Assembly: GCA_902779305.1 (NCBI GenBank)
Contig: CACZBD010000005.1
Coordinates: 62,001 to 126,000 of the forward strand
Origin: an uncultured Lachnospiraceae bacterium
GTDB taxonomy: Bacteria; Bacillota; Clostridia; Lachnospirales; Lachnospiraceae
Length of the DNA: 64,000 bases
Reading direction: 5' to 3'
Part shown: piece after piece, positions 42,951 to 52,204 of the stretch
Layout: each line of letters starts with the position of its first letter
Position numbering within the stretch: the first letter of the stretch is position 1
Notes under the pieces: generated by a model
The model's input: the letters and a program-made list of their open reading frames with translations, nothing else
Told to the model about the DNA's origin: nothing
Database searches by the model: none
Position numbers and translations under genes: made by a program

Positions 42951-44684
42951 TTAGGAAATTGCGTCAAATTTGCATAATCCCTTGCAAAGGCCGCAGCCGT
43001 TGCACATCGTATCATTGATGACGGTGAAGCCGTCTTCCCCTTTTGTGATCGCGGGGCAGCCCGGCTTTAAGCAGGCGCCGCATTTCCTGCATTTTGCAGG
43101 ATCCACTACGCACCGTTTGGTCACGGGAGCCTTGTTCAGCAGCACGCAGGGAGACTTGGTGATGATCACGGAGACTTCATCCTTGGCAACCTCTCTCTTC
43201 ACCACTTCCGCCAGTTTCTCGGTATCGAACGCGTTTACTTCTTCCACATTCCTGATCCCGAGCGACTTGCACAGTTCCATGATATTGATGGCAGGAACCA
43301 AATCACCCTGTAAAGTCTTGCCGGTTGCCGCATGGTCCTGATGACCGGTCATGCCGGTCGTGGAATTGTCAAGGATCATGACCGTTCCGGTGCCCTGATT
43401 GTAAACCATGTTGATCAGGGAATTGATGCCTGTATGCATAAATGTGGAATCACCGATCACGGCAACCCAGTTTTTGATATAGTCTTTCCCTTTTGCCTTC
43501 TCCATGCCGTGCAGTGTCGAAATGGACGCGCCCATGCAGACCGTGGTATCGATCACGGAAAGCGGCGGTACGGCTCCGAGAGTATAGCAGCCGATATCGC
43601 CTGCCGCATGGATCTTCAGTCTGTTCAGCACGGAATAGACGCTTCTGTGCGGGCAGCCGGGGCAAAGAATGGGCGGACGCATCGGAACCTGCGCCGGCGC
43701 GCTGATCTCAAGATCCTGCTTCAGCACCGCTTTTCTTAACAGATTCGCGCTGTACTCTCCCTGCACGGTAAAGATCTCTTTTCCGATGGCTTTGATCCCC
43801 CAGGATTTTACCTGCGTCTCGATCAGAGGATCCAGCTCCTCTACGATATAGAGTGTGTCGACTTTCGCTGCAAAATCCTCGATCAGCTTTCTCGGCAGCG
43901 GATTGACCAGTCCCAGCTTCAGTACCGAAGCCTCGGGAAGCGCTTCTTTTACATACTGGTAAGGGATCCCGCTTGTGATCACGCCGATCTTTGTGTCGTT
44001 CATTTCAACACGGTTAATGTCAAAATCACAGGAATCAACGATCAGCTTCTTCTCGCGTTCTTCCACGGCCAGATGACGGATCTTCGCGTTGCCGGGCATC
44101 ATGACGTTTTTGACAACGTTTCGCTCATAAACCTTGTCCGTCACTTCGTTCCTCTCACAGAGTGTTACCAGTCCCTGAGAATGTGCCAGTCTTGTGGTCG
44201 TTCTTAAAATAACGGGTGTATCGTATTTCTCGCTCAAGTCAAAAGCAAACTTCATGAAGTCCTTTGCTTCCTGCGAATCCGAAGGTTCCAAAACCGGAAC
44301 CTGCGCGGCTCTTGCCACCATGCGGGAATCCTGCTCATTCTGGGAAGAATAGAGTCCCGGATCGTCTGCCGCAACAAGCACCAGTCCGCCGGTCACGCCG
44401 ATGTAGGAAACCGTATAGAGCGGGTCCGCGGCAACGTTCACGCCGACATGTTTCATGGATGCCATGGCGCGGACCCCGCTGATGGATGCGCCGATCGCCA
44501 CCTCCATGGCTACTTTCTCATTCGGCGACCATTCGCAGTAAAGACTGTCTTTGTACTGAACCAGATTTTCGCTGATCTCCGTGCTTGGTGTTCCCGGATA
44601 GGCCGCGCTGACCTTGACCCCCGCTTCATAAGCCCCGCGGGCGATCGCCTCGTTTCCAAGCATCATGACTTTATCGTTTTGCAT
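42951..44684 (-). CDS. iorA: Indolepyruvate:ferredoxin oxidoreductase, alpha subunit
   Basis: 577 residues from ATG 44684; an in-frame upstream start at 44777 lies in ilvE's end, and AAGGAA sits 8 nt before 44684. The N-terminal pyrimidine domain begins VMMLGNEAIARGAYEAGVKV with AAYPGTPSTEI. The TPP-binding half has GDIGCYTLGAVPP, CMGASIS and GDSTFMHTGINSL. The C-terminus holds two [4Fe-4S] ferredoxin motifs, CRKCGACLKPGCP and CNGCGLCKGLCK. With IorB it oxidises aryl pyruvates to aryl-acetyl-CoA and reduces ferredoxin, a reaction of strict anaerobes. It follows ilvE, whose transaminase could supply 2-oxoacids. Confidence 0.95.
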   Translation of the reverse strand: MQNDKVMMLGNEAIARGAYEAGVKVSAAYPGTPSTEISENLVQYKDSLYCEWSPNEKVAMEVAIGASISGVRAMASMKHVGVNVAADPLYTVSYIGVTGGLVLVAADDPGLYSSQNEQDSRMVARAAQVPVLEPSDSQEAKDFMKFAFDLSEKYDTPVILRTTTRLAHSQGLVTLCERNEVTDKVYERNVVKNVMMPGNAKIRHLAVEEREKKLIVDSCDFDINRVEMNDTKIGVITSGIPYQYVKEALPEASVLKLGLVNPLPRKLIEDFAAKVDTLYIVEELDPLIETQVKSWGIKAIGKEIFTVQGEYSANLLRKAVLKQDLEISAPAQVPMRPPILCPGCPHRSVYSVLNRLKIHAAGDIGCYTLGAVPPLSVIDTTVCMGASISTLHGMEKAKGKDYIKNWVAVIGDSTFMHTGINSLINMVYNQGTGTVMILDNSTTGMTGHQDHAATGKTLQGDLVPAINIMELCKSLGIRNVEEVNAFDTEKLAEVVKREVAKDEVSVIITKSPCVLLNKAPVTKRCVVDPAKCRKCGACLKPGCPAITKGEDGFTVINDTMCNGCGLCKGLCKFDAIS

Positions 44685-44749
44685 GTGTGTGATTCCTTTT
44701 GTGTTATTTATTTTGGCCTTGTTCTGCCGCTTTTGGGGCCGGAGCCGGA

Positions 44750-44774
44750 ACACGATTTTCTGCGCAAATCGTGT
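44750..44774 (-). other. Stem-loop at the ilvE stop codon
   Basis: ACACGATTT (44750-44758) pairs perfectly with AAATCGTGT (44766-44774), 7-nt loop, beginning at the ilvE TGA. No T-run follows on the minus strand, so it is more likely an mRNA-stabilising or attenuating element before iorA than a complete terminator. Confidence 0.5.
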
Positions 44775-45841
44775 CAAACCTCAACAACCCAGCCGGCAGG
44801 TCCTTCGATCTTACCAAGCTGGATGCCTGTTACGGTATCGTAAAGTTTCTGAGAGAGTTCCCCGATCCCGCCGTCTGCGATCTGGAATACCTTTTCGCCG
44901 CAGCGAAGGTGTCCGACCGGTGAAATGACTGCTGCCGTGCCGGAGCCCCAGCACTCTTCCAGACTGCCGTTCTCTGCTGCTTCAAACAGTTCTTCCGCGG
45001 AAACCCTGCGCTCTTCCACAGGCAGTCCCCAGGATCTGCACAACTGAATGCAGGAATCCCTGGTAACGCCCGGCAGGATCGAACCGTTCAGTTTCGGGGT
45101 CACAACAGTGCCGTTGATCTTAAAGAAGATGTTCATGGCACCGACTTCTTCGATGTACTTGCGCTCTACGCCGTCAAGCCACAGCACCTGGGAATAACCC
45201 TCGTCATGCGCTTTGACCTGTGCCTTCAGGCTGGCCACATAGTTGGCGCCTGTCTTGGCTTCGCCGACACCGCCTCTGACGGCTCTGACATAATCATCCT
45301 CGATCCAGATCTTGACCGGATCCAGGCCTTCGGGATAGTAAGCGCCTACGGGCGAAAGAATGATCAGGAACAGATAAGTATCGGAAGGACGGACACCGAG
45401 GAACGGATCCGTCGCGATGATGAACGGTCTGATGTAAAGGGATGTGCCGGGTTTGGTCGGGATCCACGCCTCATCCATTTTCACGATCGCCTTGATGGCC
45501 TGCAGGAAATCCTCAGCGGGGATCTCGGGAATGCAGATCCTGCGGTTCGTATTGTTGGCACGCTCGATATTCTTGTCCGGGCGGAACAGAAGCGTTCTTC
45601 CGTCATCCGCTTTGTAAGCTTTCAAGCCTTCGAACATTTCCTGTCCGTAATGAAAAACCATGGCACTCGGCTGAAGCTCGATCGCCTGATAAGGAATGAT
45701 CCTGGGATCATGCCATCCCTTTCCGGTCTCATAGTTCATTGCGAACATATGATCCGTAAAAATCGTGCCGAAGGTCAGCGGATTATCCGCACCGGGGATC
45801 GGCTTCGGGTTTGTCGTCTTTTCCACTCTGATGTTTAACAC
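44774..45841 (-). CDS. ilvE: Branched-chain amino acid aminotransferase
   Basis: 355 residues, class IV PLP fold. Conserved stretches: AMVFHYGQEMFEGLKAY, RPDKNIERANNTNRRI, SLYIRPFIIATDPFLGV, the PLP lysine region RGGVGEAKTGANYVASL, VLWLDGVERKYIEEVGAMN and WGSGTAAVISPVG. It interconverts Val, Leu and Ile with their 2-oxoacids using glutamate; some relatives also accept aromatic substrates. Start is GTG 45841 with GGAAG 9 nt upstream. It is divergent from the GGDEF gene and followed by iorA. A TATAAA box about 50 bp upstream is suggestive, but no good -35 is visible. Confidence 0.95.
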   Translation of the reverse strand: MLNIRVEKTTNPKPIPGADNPLTFGTIFTDHMFAMNYETGKGWHDPRIIPYQAIELQPSAMVFHYGQEMFEGLKAYKADDGRTLLFRPDKNIERANNTNRRICIPEIPAEDFLQAIKAIVKMDEAWIPTKPGTSLYIRPFIIATDPFLGVRPSDTYLFLIILSPVGAYYPEGLDPVKIWIEDDYVRAVRGGVGEAKTGANYVASLKAQVKAHDEGYSQVLWLDGVERKYIEEVGAMNIFFKINGTVVTPKLNGSILPGVTRDSCIQLCRSWGLPVEERRVSAEELFEAAENGSLEECWGSGTAAVISPVGHLRCGEKVFQIADGGIGELSQKLYDTVTGIQLGKIEGPAGWVVEV

Positions 45842-45921
45842 TGTCTCACACTTCCTTTTCTTTCATGATAAAAATCATTACTTATATTTATACACAATAC
45901 GGAATAATTATCATTCAATTA

Positions 45922-45951
45922 TTGAACAATGTCAAGCGTCTGTGCTATACT
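45922..45951 (+). promoter_or_regulatory. Promoter of the 45991 cyclase gene
   Basis: -35 TTGAAC (45922-45927), 18-bp spacer, extended -10 TGC-TATACT (box 45946-45951). Confidence 0.7.
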
Positions 45952-45990
45952 GAATGCGGGTTAAATCAATTGTTTTGCGGGGGCTTTTCA

Positions 45991-47079
45991 ATGCCGTTCT
46001 TTGAGAACATTCAGAACCTTCTGAATCAGGAGATCACCGCCGAAAACGAATCCAAAGAAATGACGGTTCTGGTCCGGATCCTGTCCATCGTGGATGCGGT
46101 AGTATGCCTTCTGTATGCATTTTTCTTCCCGTCGCGCGGCATATGGGCCATTCTGTTCTTTGCATTCTTTGCCGCATTAAATATCGCTGTTCTTTTTGCA
46201 ACCTATCGCCTTCGTTCCGTAGTGACCACCACCATGCATTGTCTGATCCTTGCCTTGTTTATCGTGGTCTTCTGTCTGCTTTATGACGACAACAAGCTCG
46301 GGCTTCGATTTTCACTCTTCACGCTGATCCCGCTGGTCTATTACAGAGTGGACATGAAACGATGGCTTCAGGTTCTGATCTCCACATCCTGCTGCATTCT
46401 TTCCGTGGTCCTGGGTTTAATGGCGCTCTTTCGCGGTCCCAGAATCTTTTTGAATACTTCTCTCATGGTTTTTTCCGTGATCTTAAACACCATTGCCATC
46501 ACGTTTAAGCTCGTCATCATTTCCCTGTATTATTACCGCAAATTCGCGGCCGGCGAATCCAAGATCGTCGCTTATTCCAAGAAGCTTGAACAGCTGGCCG
46601 GCGCCGATGCGCTTACGGGGTTAAACAACCGCCGCAGCATGGAAGATCATCTGAATATGATGGCTGAGAAATATCCCACGCAGAACGAGCCGTTTTCCAT
46701 CTGCATCTGCGATATCGATTTTTTCAAAAAGGTAAACGATACTTACGGACATGACGCGGGTGATTTTATCCTCAAACGTCTCGCCACGATCTTCAAAATG
46801 TTCATGGCCGACAAGGGAACCGCCGCAAGATGGGGCGGCGAGGAATTTCTGCTGGTCTTTGACCGCATGAACGGGGATGATGTTTTCGTGGAACTGTCCA
46901 ACCTGAAGCGGCAGATCGAAAAGACCGAATTCCAGTACAAGACGCAGACCATCAAGATCACGCTGACCTTCGGACTGGAGGAATATGATTTCTATGCCGG
47001 CATCCAGGAGACCATCGCTCATGCTGATGAGAAGCTGTATCAGGGTAAAAATCAAGGCCGCAACTGTGTTGTCTACTAG
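45991..47079 (+). CDS. Membrane diguanylate cyclase
   Basis: 362 residues from ATG 45991 (GGGGG 7 nt upstream, promoter at 45922-45951); a longer frame from 45865 would begin before the promoter. The N-terminal ~190 residues contain about six hydrophobic helices with short loops, an unassigned membrane sensor. The C-terminal GGDEF domain starts at ADALTGLNNRRSM, has ICDIDFFKKVNDTYGHDAGD and an intact active site RWGGEEF. No RxxD I-site is visible in front of it. Active c-di-GMP synthesis is expected. Monocistronic. Confidence 0.9.
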   Translation: MPFFENIQNLLNQEITAENESKEMTVLVRILSIVDAVVCLLYAFFFPSRGIWAILFFAFFAALNIAVLFATYRLRSVVTTTMHCLILALFIVVFCLLYDDNKLGLRFSLFTLIPLVYYRVDMKRWLQVLISTSCCILSVVLGLMALFRGPRIFLNTSLMVFSVILNTIAITFKLVIISLYYYRKFAAGESKIVAYSKKLEQLAGADALTGLNNRRSMEDHLNMMAEKYPTQNEPFSICICDIDFFKKVNDTYGHDAGDFILKRLATIFKMFMADKGTAARWGGEEFLLVFDRMNGDDVFVELSNLKRQIEKTEFQYKTQTIKITLTFGLEEYDFYAGIQETIAHADEKLYQGKNQGRNCVVY

Positions 47080-47150
47080 TCCGGCCCTGTTCGTTCATTC
47101 TTCTCTCTTTTTTAGCGCTGGATCCTGACCCTTCGCTCTTTCGACGGTTC

Positions 47151-47645
47151 TTAATCTTTCACTCTTTCCCAACGCTGAAATGTATATTCGAGGTTGAAAT
47201 ACGTCTGTTCTTCACTCTCGCCGGTCATCTGCCAGGCGGGATCTTTTTCGAGGTTCGGAAAATAGGCGTCCGCTTCATAGGCCTGATCGCATTTTGTCAC
47301 GATGGCCGTGTCGCAGTACGGCAGAAGCTGCCGGTAGATGCTGTCACCGCCGATCACGTAGATATCCTCCGGCGGATATTTTTTTGCTTCTTCCAGTACT
47401 TCTTCCACGGAATGCACAACGACGGCATCCGGGGCGCTGAACATTTCGTCCCTTGTCAGGATGATGTTGGTGCGGCCTTTTAATGGCTGGCCCTGGGGAA
47501 ACGTCGCGAGCGTCTTGCGGCCAAGGATCACGACTTTGCCGAGTGTCTCGTTCCGGAACATCTTCATGTCGTTCGGGATGCTGACGAGAAGTTTGCCTTT
47601 GTTGCCGATGGCCCAGTTCTTATCGACATTTACGATCACATTCAT
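47151..47645 (-). CDS. folA: Dihydrofolate reductase
   Basis: 164 residues, typical DHFR length. Motifs: IVNVDKNWAIGNKGKLLVSI (substrate loop with the W-x-I-G pattern), PNDMKMFRNETLG (catalytic acid region), VVILGRKTLATFP, and YVIGGDSIYRQLLPYCDTAI for NADPH binding. It reduces dihydrofolate made by thymidylate synthase, whose gene lies 218 bp upstream on the same strand. GGACGAACC precedes ATG 47645. The intergenic region carries two interleaved inverted repeats. Confidence 0.93.
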   Translation of the reverse strand: MNVIVNVDKNWAIGNKGKLLVSIPNDMKMFRNETLGKVVILGRKTLATFPQGQPLKGRTNIILTRDEMFSAPDAVVVHSVEEVLEEAKKYPPEDIYVIGGDSIYRQLLPYCDTAIVTKCDQAYEADAYFPNLEKDPAWQMTGESEEQTYFNLEYTFQRWERVKD

Positions 47646-47673
47646 GGTTCGTCCTCCGTTTGTTCTATATCAT

Positions 47674-47813
47674 GATCCGCATAACATCCTTCCTCCCTTA
47701 CTCCGTACGGTCGTCGGGATGTATGCGGATCACTTCTCCGTCTTTCTCTGCCATGTCGAAAGTTCTGCCGCGGTCCCGTGACGGAAGCAGCCCACCGACC
47801 GTACGGAGTAAGG
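47674..47813. repeat. Two interleaved inverted repeats between thyA and folA
   Basis: Pair A: GATCCGCATA (47674-47683) with TATGCGGATC (47722-47731). Pair B: 18 identical bases, CCTTACTCCGTACGGTCG (47696-47713) and its exact complement at 47796-47813. Order A1-B1-A2-B2 makes the pairs cross (pseudoknot topology). It is the only notable content of the 218-bp gap. Confidence 0.75.
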
Positions 47814-47863
47814 AAGGAGGGGTGTTTCCGGCCCGGGATCGCGGCAGATCGAAATCAATTCTC

Positions 47864-48712
47864 TCAGATCGCGATCGGGATATTCTCGATCTGCGGTCCG
47901 AACTGATAATTCTCAAGGCTTACGTCATCCTTGGTAAACGCGTAGAAATCCTTCACATCGGGATTCAGGTGAAAGACCGGAGCCGGATAGGGTTCCCGCT
48001 TGATCAATTCCTTGATGATCGGGATATGGCGGTCATAGATGTGCGCGTCCGCGATTACATGCACCAGTTCCCCGACGTTCATATTGCAGACCTGCGCGAA
48101 CATGTGCACGAGCACCGCATACTGGACCACATTCCAGTTGTTGGCTGCAAGCACGTCCTGCGAACGCTGGTTTAGGATCGCATTCAGCGTCAGCTTGTCT
48201 TCGCCTTTCCTCTGCGTTACGTTAAACGTCATGCTGTAAGCGCAGGGATAGAGGTTCATCTCGTGCAGATCATGATGCACATAGATGTTTGTCATGATCC
48301 TTCTTGAGAACGGATTGTTCTTCAGGTCATAGAGCACGCGGTCGACCTGGTCCATCATGCCCTCTTTGTACTGGTGCTTCACGCTCATCTGATAGCCGTA
48401 AGCCTTGCCGATGGAACCGTCCTCATCCGCCCATTCATCCCAGATATGGCTGGAAAGATCATGGATATTGTTTGATTTTTTCTGCCAGATCCAGAGCAGT
48501 TCGTCTGTCGCCGACTTTAAGGCCGTCCTTCTGAGTGTCAGGATCGGAAATTCCTTTCGAAGATCATAGCGGTTGACGACACCGAATTGTTTGACCGTAT
48601 AGGCACTGCTGCCGTCTTCCCACTTCGGGCGGACCTTTTCGCCTTCCGTGGAGCAGCCGTTGTCCAGGATGTCCGTACACATATCGATAAAGATCTTGTC
48701 TGCTAAGCTCAT
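47864..48712 (-). CDS. thyA: Thymidylate synthase
   Basis: 282 residues from ATG 48712, preceded by AGAGGAAAAG; an upstream in-frame ATG at 48787 would run back into the preceding gene's end and lacks a site. ThyA landmarks: nucleophile in NLYPCAYSMTF, QRSQDVLAANNWNVVQYAVL, and DAHIYDRHIP for dUMP binding. It methylates dUMP to dTMP using methylene-tetrahydrofolate and produces dihydrofolate for FolA. The usual PPC motif reads YPC, and spacing is slightly unusual, so this is a diverged member of the family. Confidence 0.9.
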   Translation of the reverse strand: MSLADKIFIDMCTDILDNGCSTEGEKVRPKWEDGSSAYTVKQFGVVNRYDLRKEFPILTLRRTALKSATDELLWIWQKKSNNIHDLSSHIWDEWADEDGSIGKAYGYQMSVKHQYKEGMMDQVDRVLYDLKNNPFSRRIMTNIYVHHDLHEMNLYPCAYSMTFNVTQRKGEDKLTLNAILNQRSQDVLAANNWNVVQYAVLVHMFAQVCNMNVGELVHVIADAHIYDRHIPIIKELIKREPYPAPVFHLNPDVKDFYAFTKDDVSLENYQFGPQIENIPIAI

Positions 48713-48794
48713 GTCTTTTCCTCTGATTCTGTTCTGATTCTGCAAGTGCTCTGCAATTACCTGGCACTGTCCCTGCTTTGCAGGCACAGCACGA

Positions 48795-50396
48795 TTACCT
48801 GTCCCACTTGTCGCAAAGCGCGTTGATCTGGTCCGCGAACTTGCCCAGGTCCTTGTTTGCGCCGCCTTCGTTATGCTGAATGACCGTAAGCAGCCTCTGC
48901 CCTGCTGCCAGCAGTCTTTCGAAGACGGAAGATACCGTACGTTTCTTCTTGACCGTGATCGGAACGCCGACGGTTTCGACTTCCGCCGTATTCGTGATCA
49001 GGTCAAAGCGGGTGCCCGAATACGGCGCATAAGCATCCAGCGCGTATTCGTCATGCAGATACTCTGCGAATTCGTCCGTGACCGTATCGTCGCCGTGAAC
49101 CACGAAGACGCGGGTGATATCGCTCTTGAAGCCTCTTACCCAGTCTGTCAGGCCTGCTTTGTCCGCGTGACCGCTCAGTCCCTTGATCGTCATGATCCTG
49201 GCTCTGACCTCGATCGTCTCACCGAAGAGTTTGACTTCTTTTGCGCCTTCCACGATGGAGCGGCCGAGTGTGCCGACGGCCTGATAGCCTACAAACAGGA
49301 TCGTACACTCTTCTCTCCAGAGGTTGTGCTTCAGATGATGCCTGATACGCCCTGCTTCGCACATGCCGGATGCGGAAAGGATCACCTTCGGACTGTTGTT
49401 AAAGTTGATGCTTTTACTTTCTTCACTGGTGATCGAAAGGTTCAGGCCCGGGAACGTGATGGGGTTGATGCCCTTTTTGACCAGTTCCATGGCCGTATCG
49501 GAAAAGCATTCGTAGATGTTTTTGTTAAAGATCGTCGTGGCTTCCACCGCCAGCGGGCTGTCCACATAGACTTCAAAGTCCGGGCAGACCGTGACCAGTT
49601 TCTCGGCCTTGATCTGACGCAGGAAATACAGCATTTCCTGTGTGCGGCCGACGGCAAAACTCGGGATCACGACATTTCCGCCCTTTGCAAAGGTTTCATT
49701 GAGGATTTCGCTCAGTACTTTCACATAATCCGGCTTATCGCCCTCATGCAGCCTGTTGCCGTAGGTCGATTCGATGACCAGATAGTCGGTGTCCTCCACA
49801 TAGGCGGGGTCCTTGATCAGCAGCTGGTTCCGGTTTCCGACGTCGCCCGAGAACGTGATCTTTCGCTCTTCGCCGTCTTCCGTAAGCCAGATCTCGATCG
49901 CTGCGGATCCGAGCAGGTGGCCCACATCCGTGAAGCGGATCTTGATCCCTTCGCACACTTCAACAACCGTGTTGTAATGGCAGGGCACGAGCCGTTTGAT
50001 CGCGCCGTCCGCATCTTCCATGTTGTAAAGCGGCACGAATTCCTGCACGTCGGCGGAACGTTTCGCCTTTCTGTTGCGCCATTCCGCTTCCTGCATCTGA
50101 ATGTGCGCGCTGTCACGCAGCATGATCGAACACAGATCTGCGGTTGCATCCGTGGCGTAGATCGCGCCGCGGAAGCCTTTCGCGTAAATATACGGCAGTT
50201 TGCCGGAGTGATCGATATGCGCATGCGTCAGGAACACATAGTCGATCAGGGATTCCTCGATCGGAAGATCCACATTTTCGTAGATGTCCTGTCCCTGTTC
50301 CATGCCGCAGTCGATCAGGATGTTTTTCCCGCAGGCCTCCAGATAATGGCAGCTGCCGGTCACTTCATGCGCCGCGCCGATAAAAGTCAGTTTCAT
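48795..50396 (-). CDS. Beta-CASP metallo-beta-lactamase-fold RNA hydrolase
   Basis: 533 residues. MBL motifs: THAHIDHSGKLPY (metal site), DVGHLLGSAAIEI, TFSGDVGNR; beta-CASP motifs: IPSFAVGRTQEMLYFL, SASGMCEAGRIRHHL, and GLSGHADKAGL. This is the CPSF73/RNase J-like group of RNA endo- or exonucleases (bacterial members of the YSH1-type family). Its target is unknown; mRNA processing or decay is the family role. GGGGGGAG lies before ATG 50396. The C-terminal ~60 residues (KKKRTVSSVFERLLAAGQRL) are outside the catalytic core. Confidence 0.9.
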   Translation of the reverse strand: MKLTFIGAAHEVTGSCHYLEACGKNILIDCGMEQGQDIYENVDLPIEESLIDYVFLTHAHIDHSGKLPYIYAKGFRGAIYATDATADLCSIMLRDSAHIQMQEAEWRNRKAKRSADVQEFVPLYNMEDADGAIKRLVPCHYNTVVEVCEGIKIRFTDVGHLLGSAAIEIWLTEDGEERKITFSGDVGNRNQLLIKDPAYVEDTDYLVIESTYGNRLHEGDKPDYVKVLSEILNETFAKGGNVVIPSFAVGRTQEMLYFLRQIKAEKLVTVCPDFEVYVDSPLAVEATTIFNKNIYECFSDTAMELVKKGINPITFPGLNLSITSEESKSINFNNSPKVILSASGMCEAGRIRHHLKHNLWREECTILFVGYQAVGTLGRSIVEGAKEVKLFGETIEVRARIMTIKGLSGHADKAGLTDWVRGFKSDITRVFVVHGDDTVTDEFAEYLHDEYALDAYAPYSGTRFDLITNTAEVETVGVPITVKKKRTVSSVFERLLAAGQRLLTVIQHNEGGANKDLGKFADQINALCDKWDR

Positions 50397-50474
50397 AGGC
50401 TCCCCCCTTCTTCCTTCAGATTCATTATAAAAATCACTTCGGTCCCTTTTATCTCAAAACGATCCGGAACATTT

Positions 50475-51113
50475 TCAGGGTCTGAACAGTCCGCAAAGAT
50501 CCCACGGCTCATGAATGATCCCGTCGGGGTCCTTGACTTTCCCAAATCCGTATGATGCAAAAACGATCGGAACCCCGGCCTCTTTGCAGGCATCCGCATC
50601 CATCTGTGTATCTCCGACATAAACCGGCTGTTTTAGCCCGTAACGCTCCGCGATCAGCCGGATATTGTCCGCTTTCAGAAGCCCCGTGTCCCCGGGACAG
50701 AGATGGTCCTTGAAAAAACACTCGAATCCCGTTTTCTCATAAAACAGTTCGACATAGCCTTCCTGGCAGTTGCTGACGATGAACAGCGGAAAGCGTTTCC
50801 CAAGCTCGGTAAGTGTCTCTTTCAGCTTCGGATACAAGATCCCCGGCGTTTTGGTCAGATATTCGTGTTCATAGTGGTAGCAGAGCGGTTTGTACTGTCT
50901 GCGGATCTCTTTTGATTTTTCGGGCAAAACATTGTCGATGATCACATCCATCGGCAGGCCGAAAAGGCCTTTCAACTGGTCGGCAGTGATCACAACATCC
51001 GTGATGCCCATGTCCGAAAGCGCATGATTCCAGGCCTGTTCGACAACCGGGGTGGAATCCCAGAGCGTGCCATCCACATCAAAGATCAGTCCGTCGGTAA
51101 CCAGTTTCTCCAT
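50475..51113 (-). CDS. HAD-family phosphatase (phosphoglycolate phosphatase-like)
   Basis: 212 residues. HAD motifs: nucleophile IFDVDGTLWDST (motif I), LFIVSNCQEGY (motif II), lysine near GLLKADN, and PVYVGDTQMDADACKEAGVP (motif IV acids). Alpha-helical cap at ~20-85. Subfamily IA, similar to Gph and PpaX; the substrate cannot be read from the sequence. AGGAG lies 11 nt before ATG 51113, a long but usable spacing. Confidence 0.88.
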   Translation of the reverse strand: MEKLVTDGLIFDVDGTLWDSTPVVEQAWNHALSDMGITDVVITADQLKGLFGLPMDVIIDNVLPEKSKEIRRQYKPLCYHYEHEYLTKTPGILYPKLKETLTELGKRFPLFIVSNCQEGYVELFYEKTGFECFFKDHLCPGDTGLLKADNIRLIAERYGLKQPVYVGDTQMDADACKEAGVPIVFASYGFGKVKDPDGIIHEPWDLCGLFRP

Positions 51114-51154
51114 GATCGTTGCATCTCCTGTTCTGAAGTCTTAGCACCGGCGGC

Positions 51155-52153
51155 TTAAAGCTTGATATCCTTAAAGAAGCCCGCAAGGCTCGTGGTCGCT
51201 TCGCCCTCGTCATGATATTCAAAGGTTTCCTCCGCATCCGCTTCCACGTTGGTCACTTCTTCGAATTCCTTCATGGATAAGGACAGCTTGCCGTCTTTGA
51301 CGTTCAGCAGTTTGACTTTGACCTGCTGCCCCTCTTTCAGGACTTCCGACGGGTTGTTCAGGCGCTTCTGGCTGATGCGGGAAATGTGAAGCAGTCCGGA
51401 AAGGCCGTTGCCGAGATCGATGAATGCGCCGTAAGGCATGATGGATTCGACTTTTCCTTCGAAGATCGTGCCCGGTACGAGTCTTGCTTTTCTGGCGTTC
51501 AGTTCTTCCTCGCGCTTCTTCTGCTCCACCTTTTTGGCGGAAAGCACCAGTTTGTTCTTCTCCTGGTCGACCGTGATCACGTTGACTTCCAGGTCTTTGC
51601 CGACAAAGGTGTTCAGATCCTCAACATAGGTCAGGGATAACTGGGAAGCCGGGATAAAGCCACGGATCCCTTCCGCGAATGCGATCACGCCGCCGTTTAC
51701 GGCCTGGCTGACGTGCACGTTCAGAACAGCCTCTTCCTCTTTTTCCGCTTTCAGTTTTTCCCAAGAAAGCATCTGGAACGCCTGTTTCATGGAAAGCACG
51801 ATGTTACCCTGTCCGTCATCGGTCTTAACGACCGTGCCCTGCACGCTGTCGCCCGCATGATAAGCCTCTTTGGCAACGAAAGTCGGATCTTCCGTGATCT
51901 CCGTCAGCGGAATGATGCCCTGTGCATAGTACTTTAAGTCAACGTAGATCGCCTCTTCCGTAACATCGACGACCGTACCCGTGAGGATATCGCCTTCTTC
52001 GACTTTACGGAAGGAACGTTCCAGTTCGTCCTTGTAGTCGTCCATGCTTTCCTTTTCCTGCGGCGCGGCACTTTCTTCCTTAACTTCCTCCGCAGCCTCT
52101 GCCACTTCCTGCGGTTTTACTGCCTCTTCCCGGTTCAGTTCCTGTGTGTCCAT
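51155..52153 (-). CDS. S1 RNA-binding domain protein (ribosomal S1 homologue)
   Basis: 332 residues. An acidic N-terminal ~50 (Glu/Ala rich), then three S1 domains: VEEGDILTGTVVDVTEEAIY (~53-120), a weaker second (AVLNVHVSQAVNGGVIAFAE, ~140-205) and a well conserved third (VPGTIFEGKVESIMPYGAFI, SGLLHISRISQKR, ~225-300). Low-GC Gram-positives often have such short S1 homologues that help mRNA binding at the ribosome. AGGAGG lies 8 nt before ATG 52153, and a TATAAT box lies ~25 bp upstream. Confidence 0.9.
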   Translation of the reverse strand: MDTQELNREEAVKPQEVAEAAEEVKEESAAPQEKESMDDYKDELERSFRKVEEGDILTGTVVDVTEEAIYVDLKYYAQGIIPLTEITEDPTFVAKEAYHAGDSVQGTVVKTDDGQGNIVLSMKQAFQMLSWEKLKAEKEEEAVLNVHVSQAVNGGVIAFAEGIRGFIPASQLSLTYVEDLNTFVGKDLEVNVITVDQEKNKLVLSAKKVEQKKREEELNARKARLVPGTIFEGKVESIMPYGAFIDLGNGLSGLLHISRISQKRLNNPSEVLKEGQQVKVKLLNVKDGKLSLSMKEFEEVTNVEADAEETFEYHDEGEATTSLAGFFKDIKL

Positions 52154-52204
52154 TGTTCCATCCTCCTGTGAAATTAAAACATTATAAATTTGCAGCGTGA
52201 ATGC

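Noticed and set aside
44750..44774. Full intrinsic terminator after ilvE
   Set aside because: The stem is good but no T-run follows, so I call it only a stem-loop.
48873..50555. A 560-codon open frame on the plus strand
   Set aside because: It is the antisense shadow of the clearly conserved beta-CASP hydrolase; no start signals or recognisable domains.
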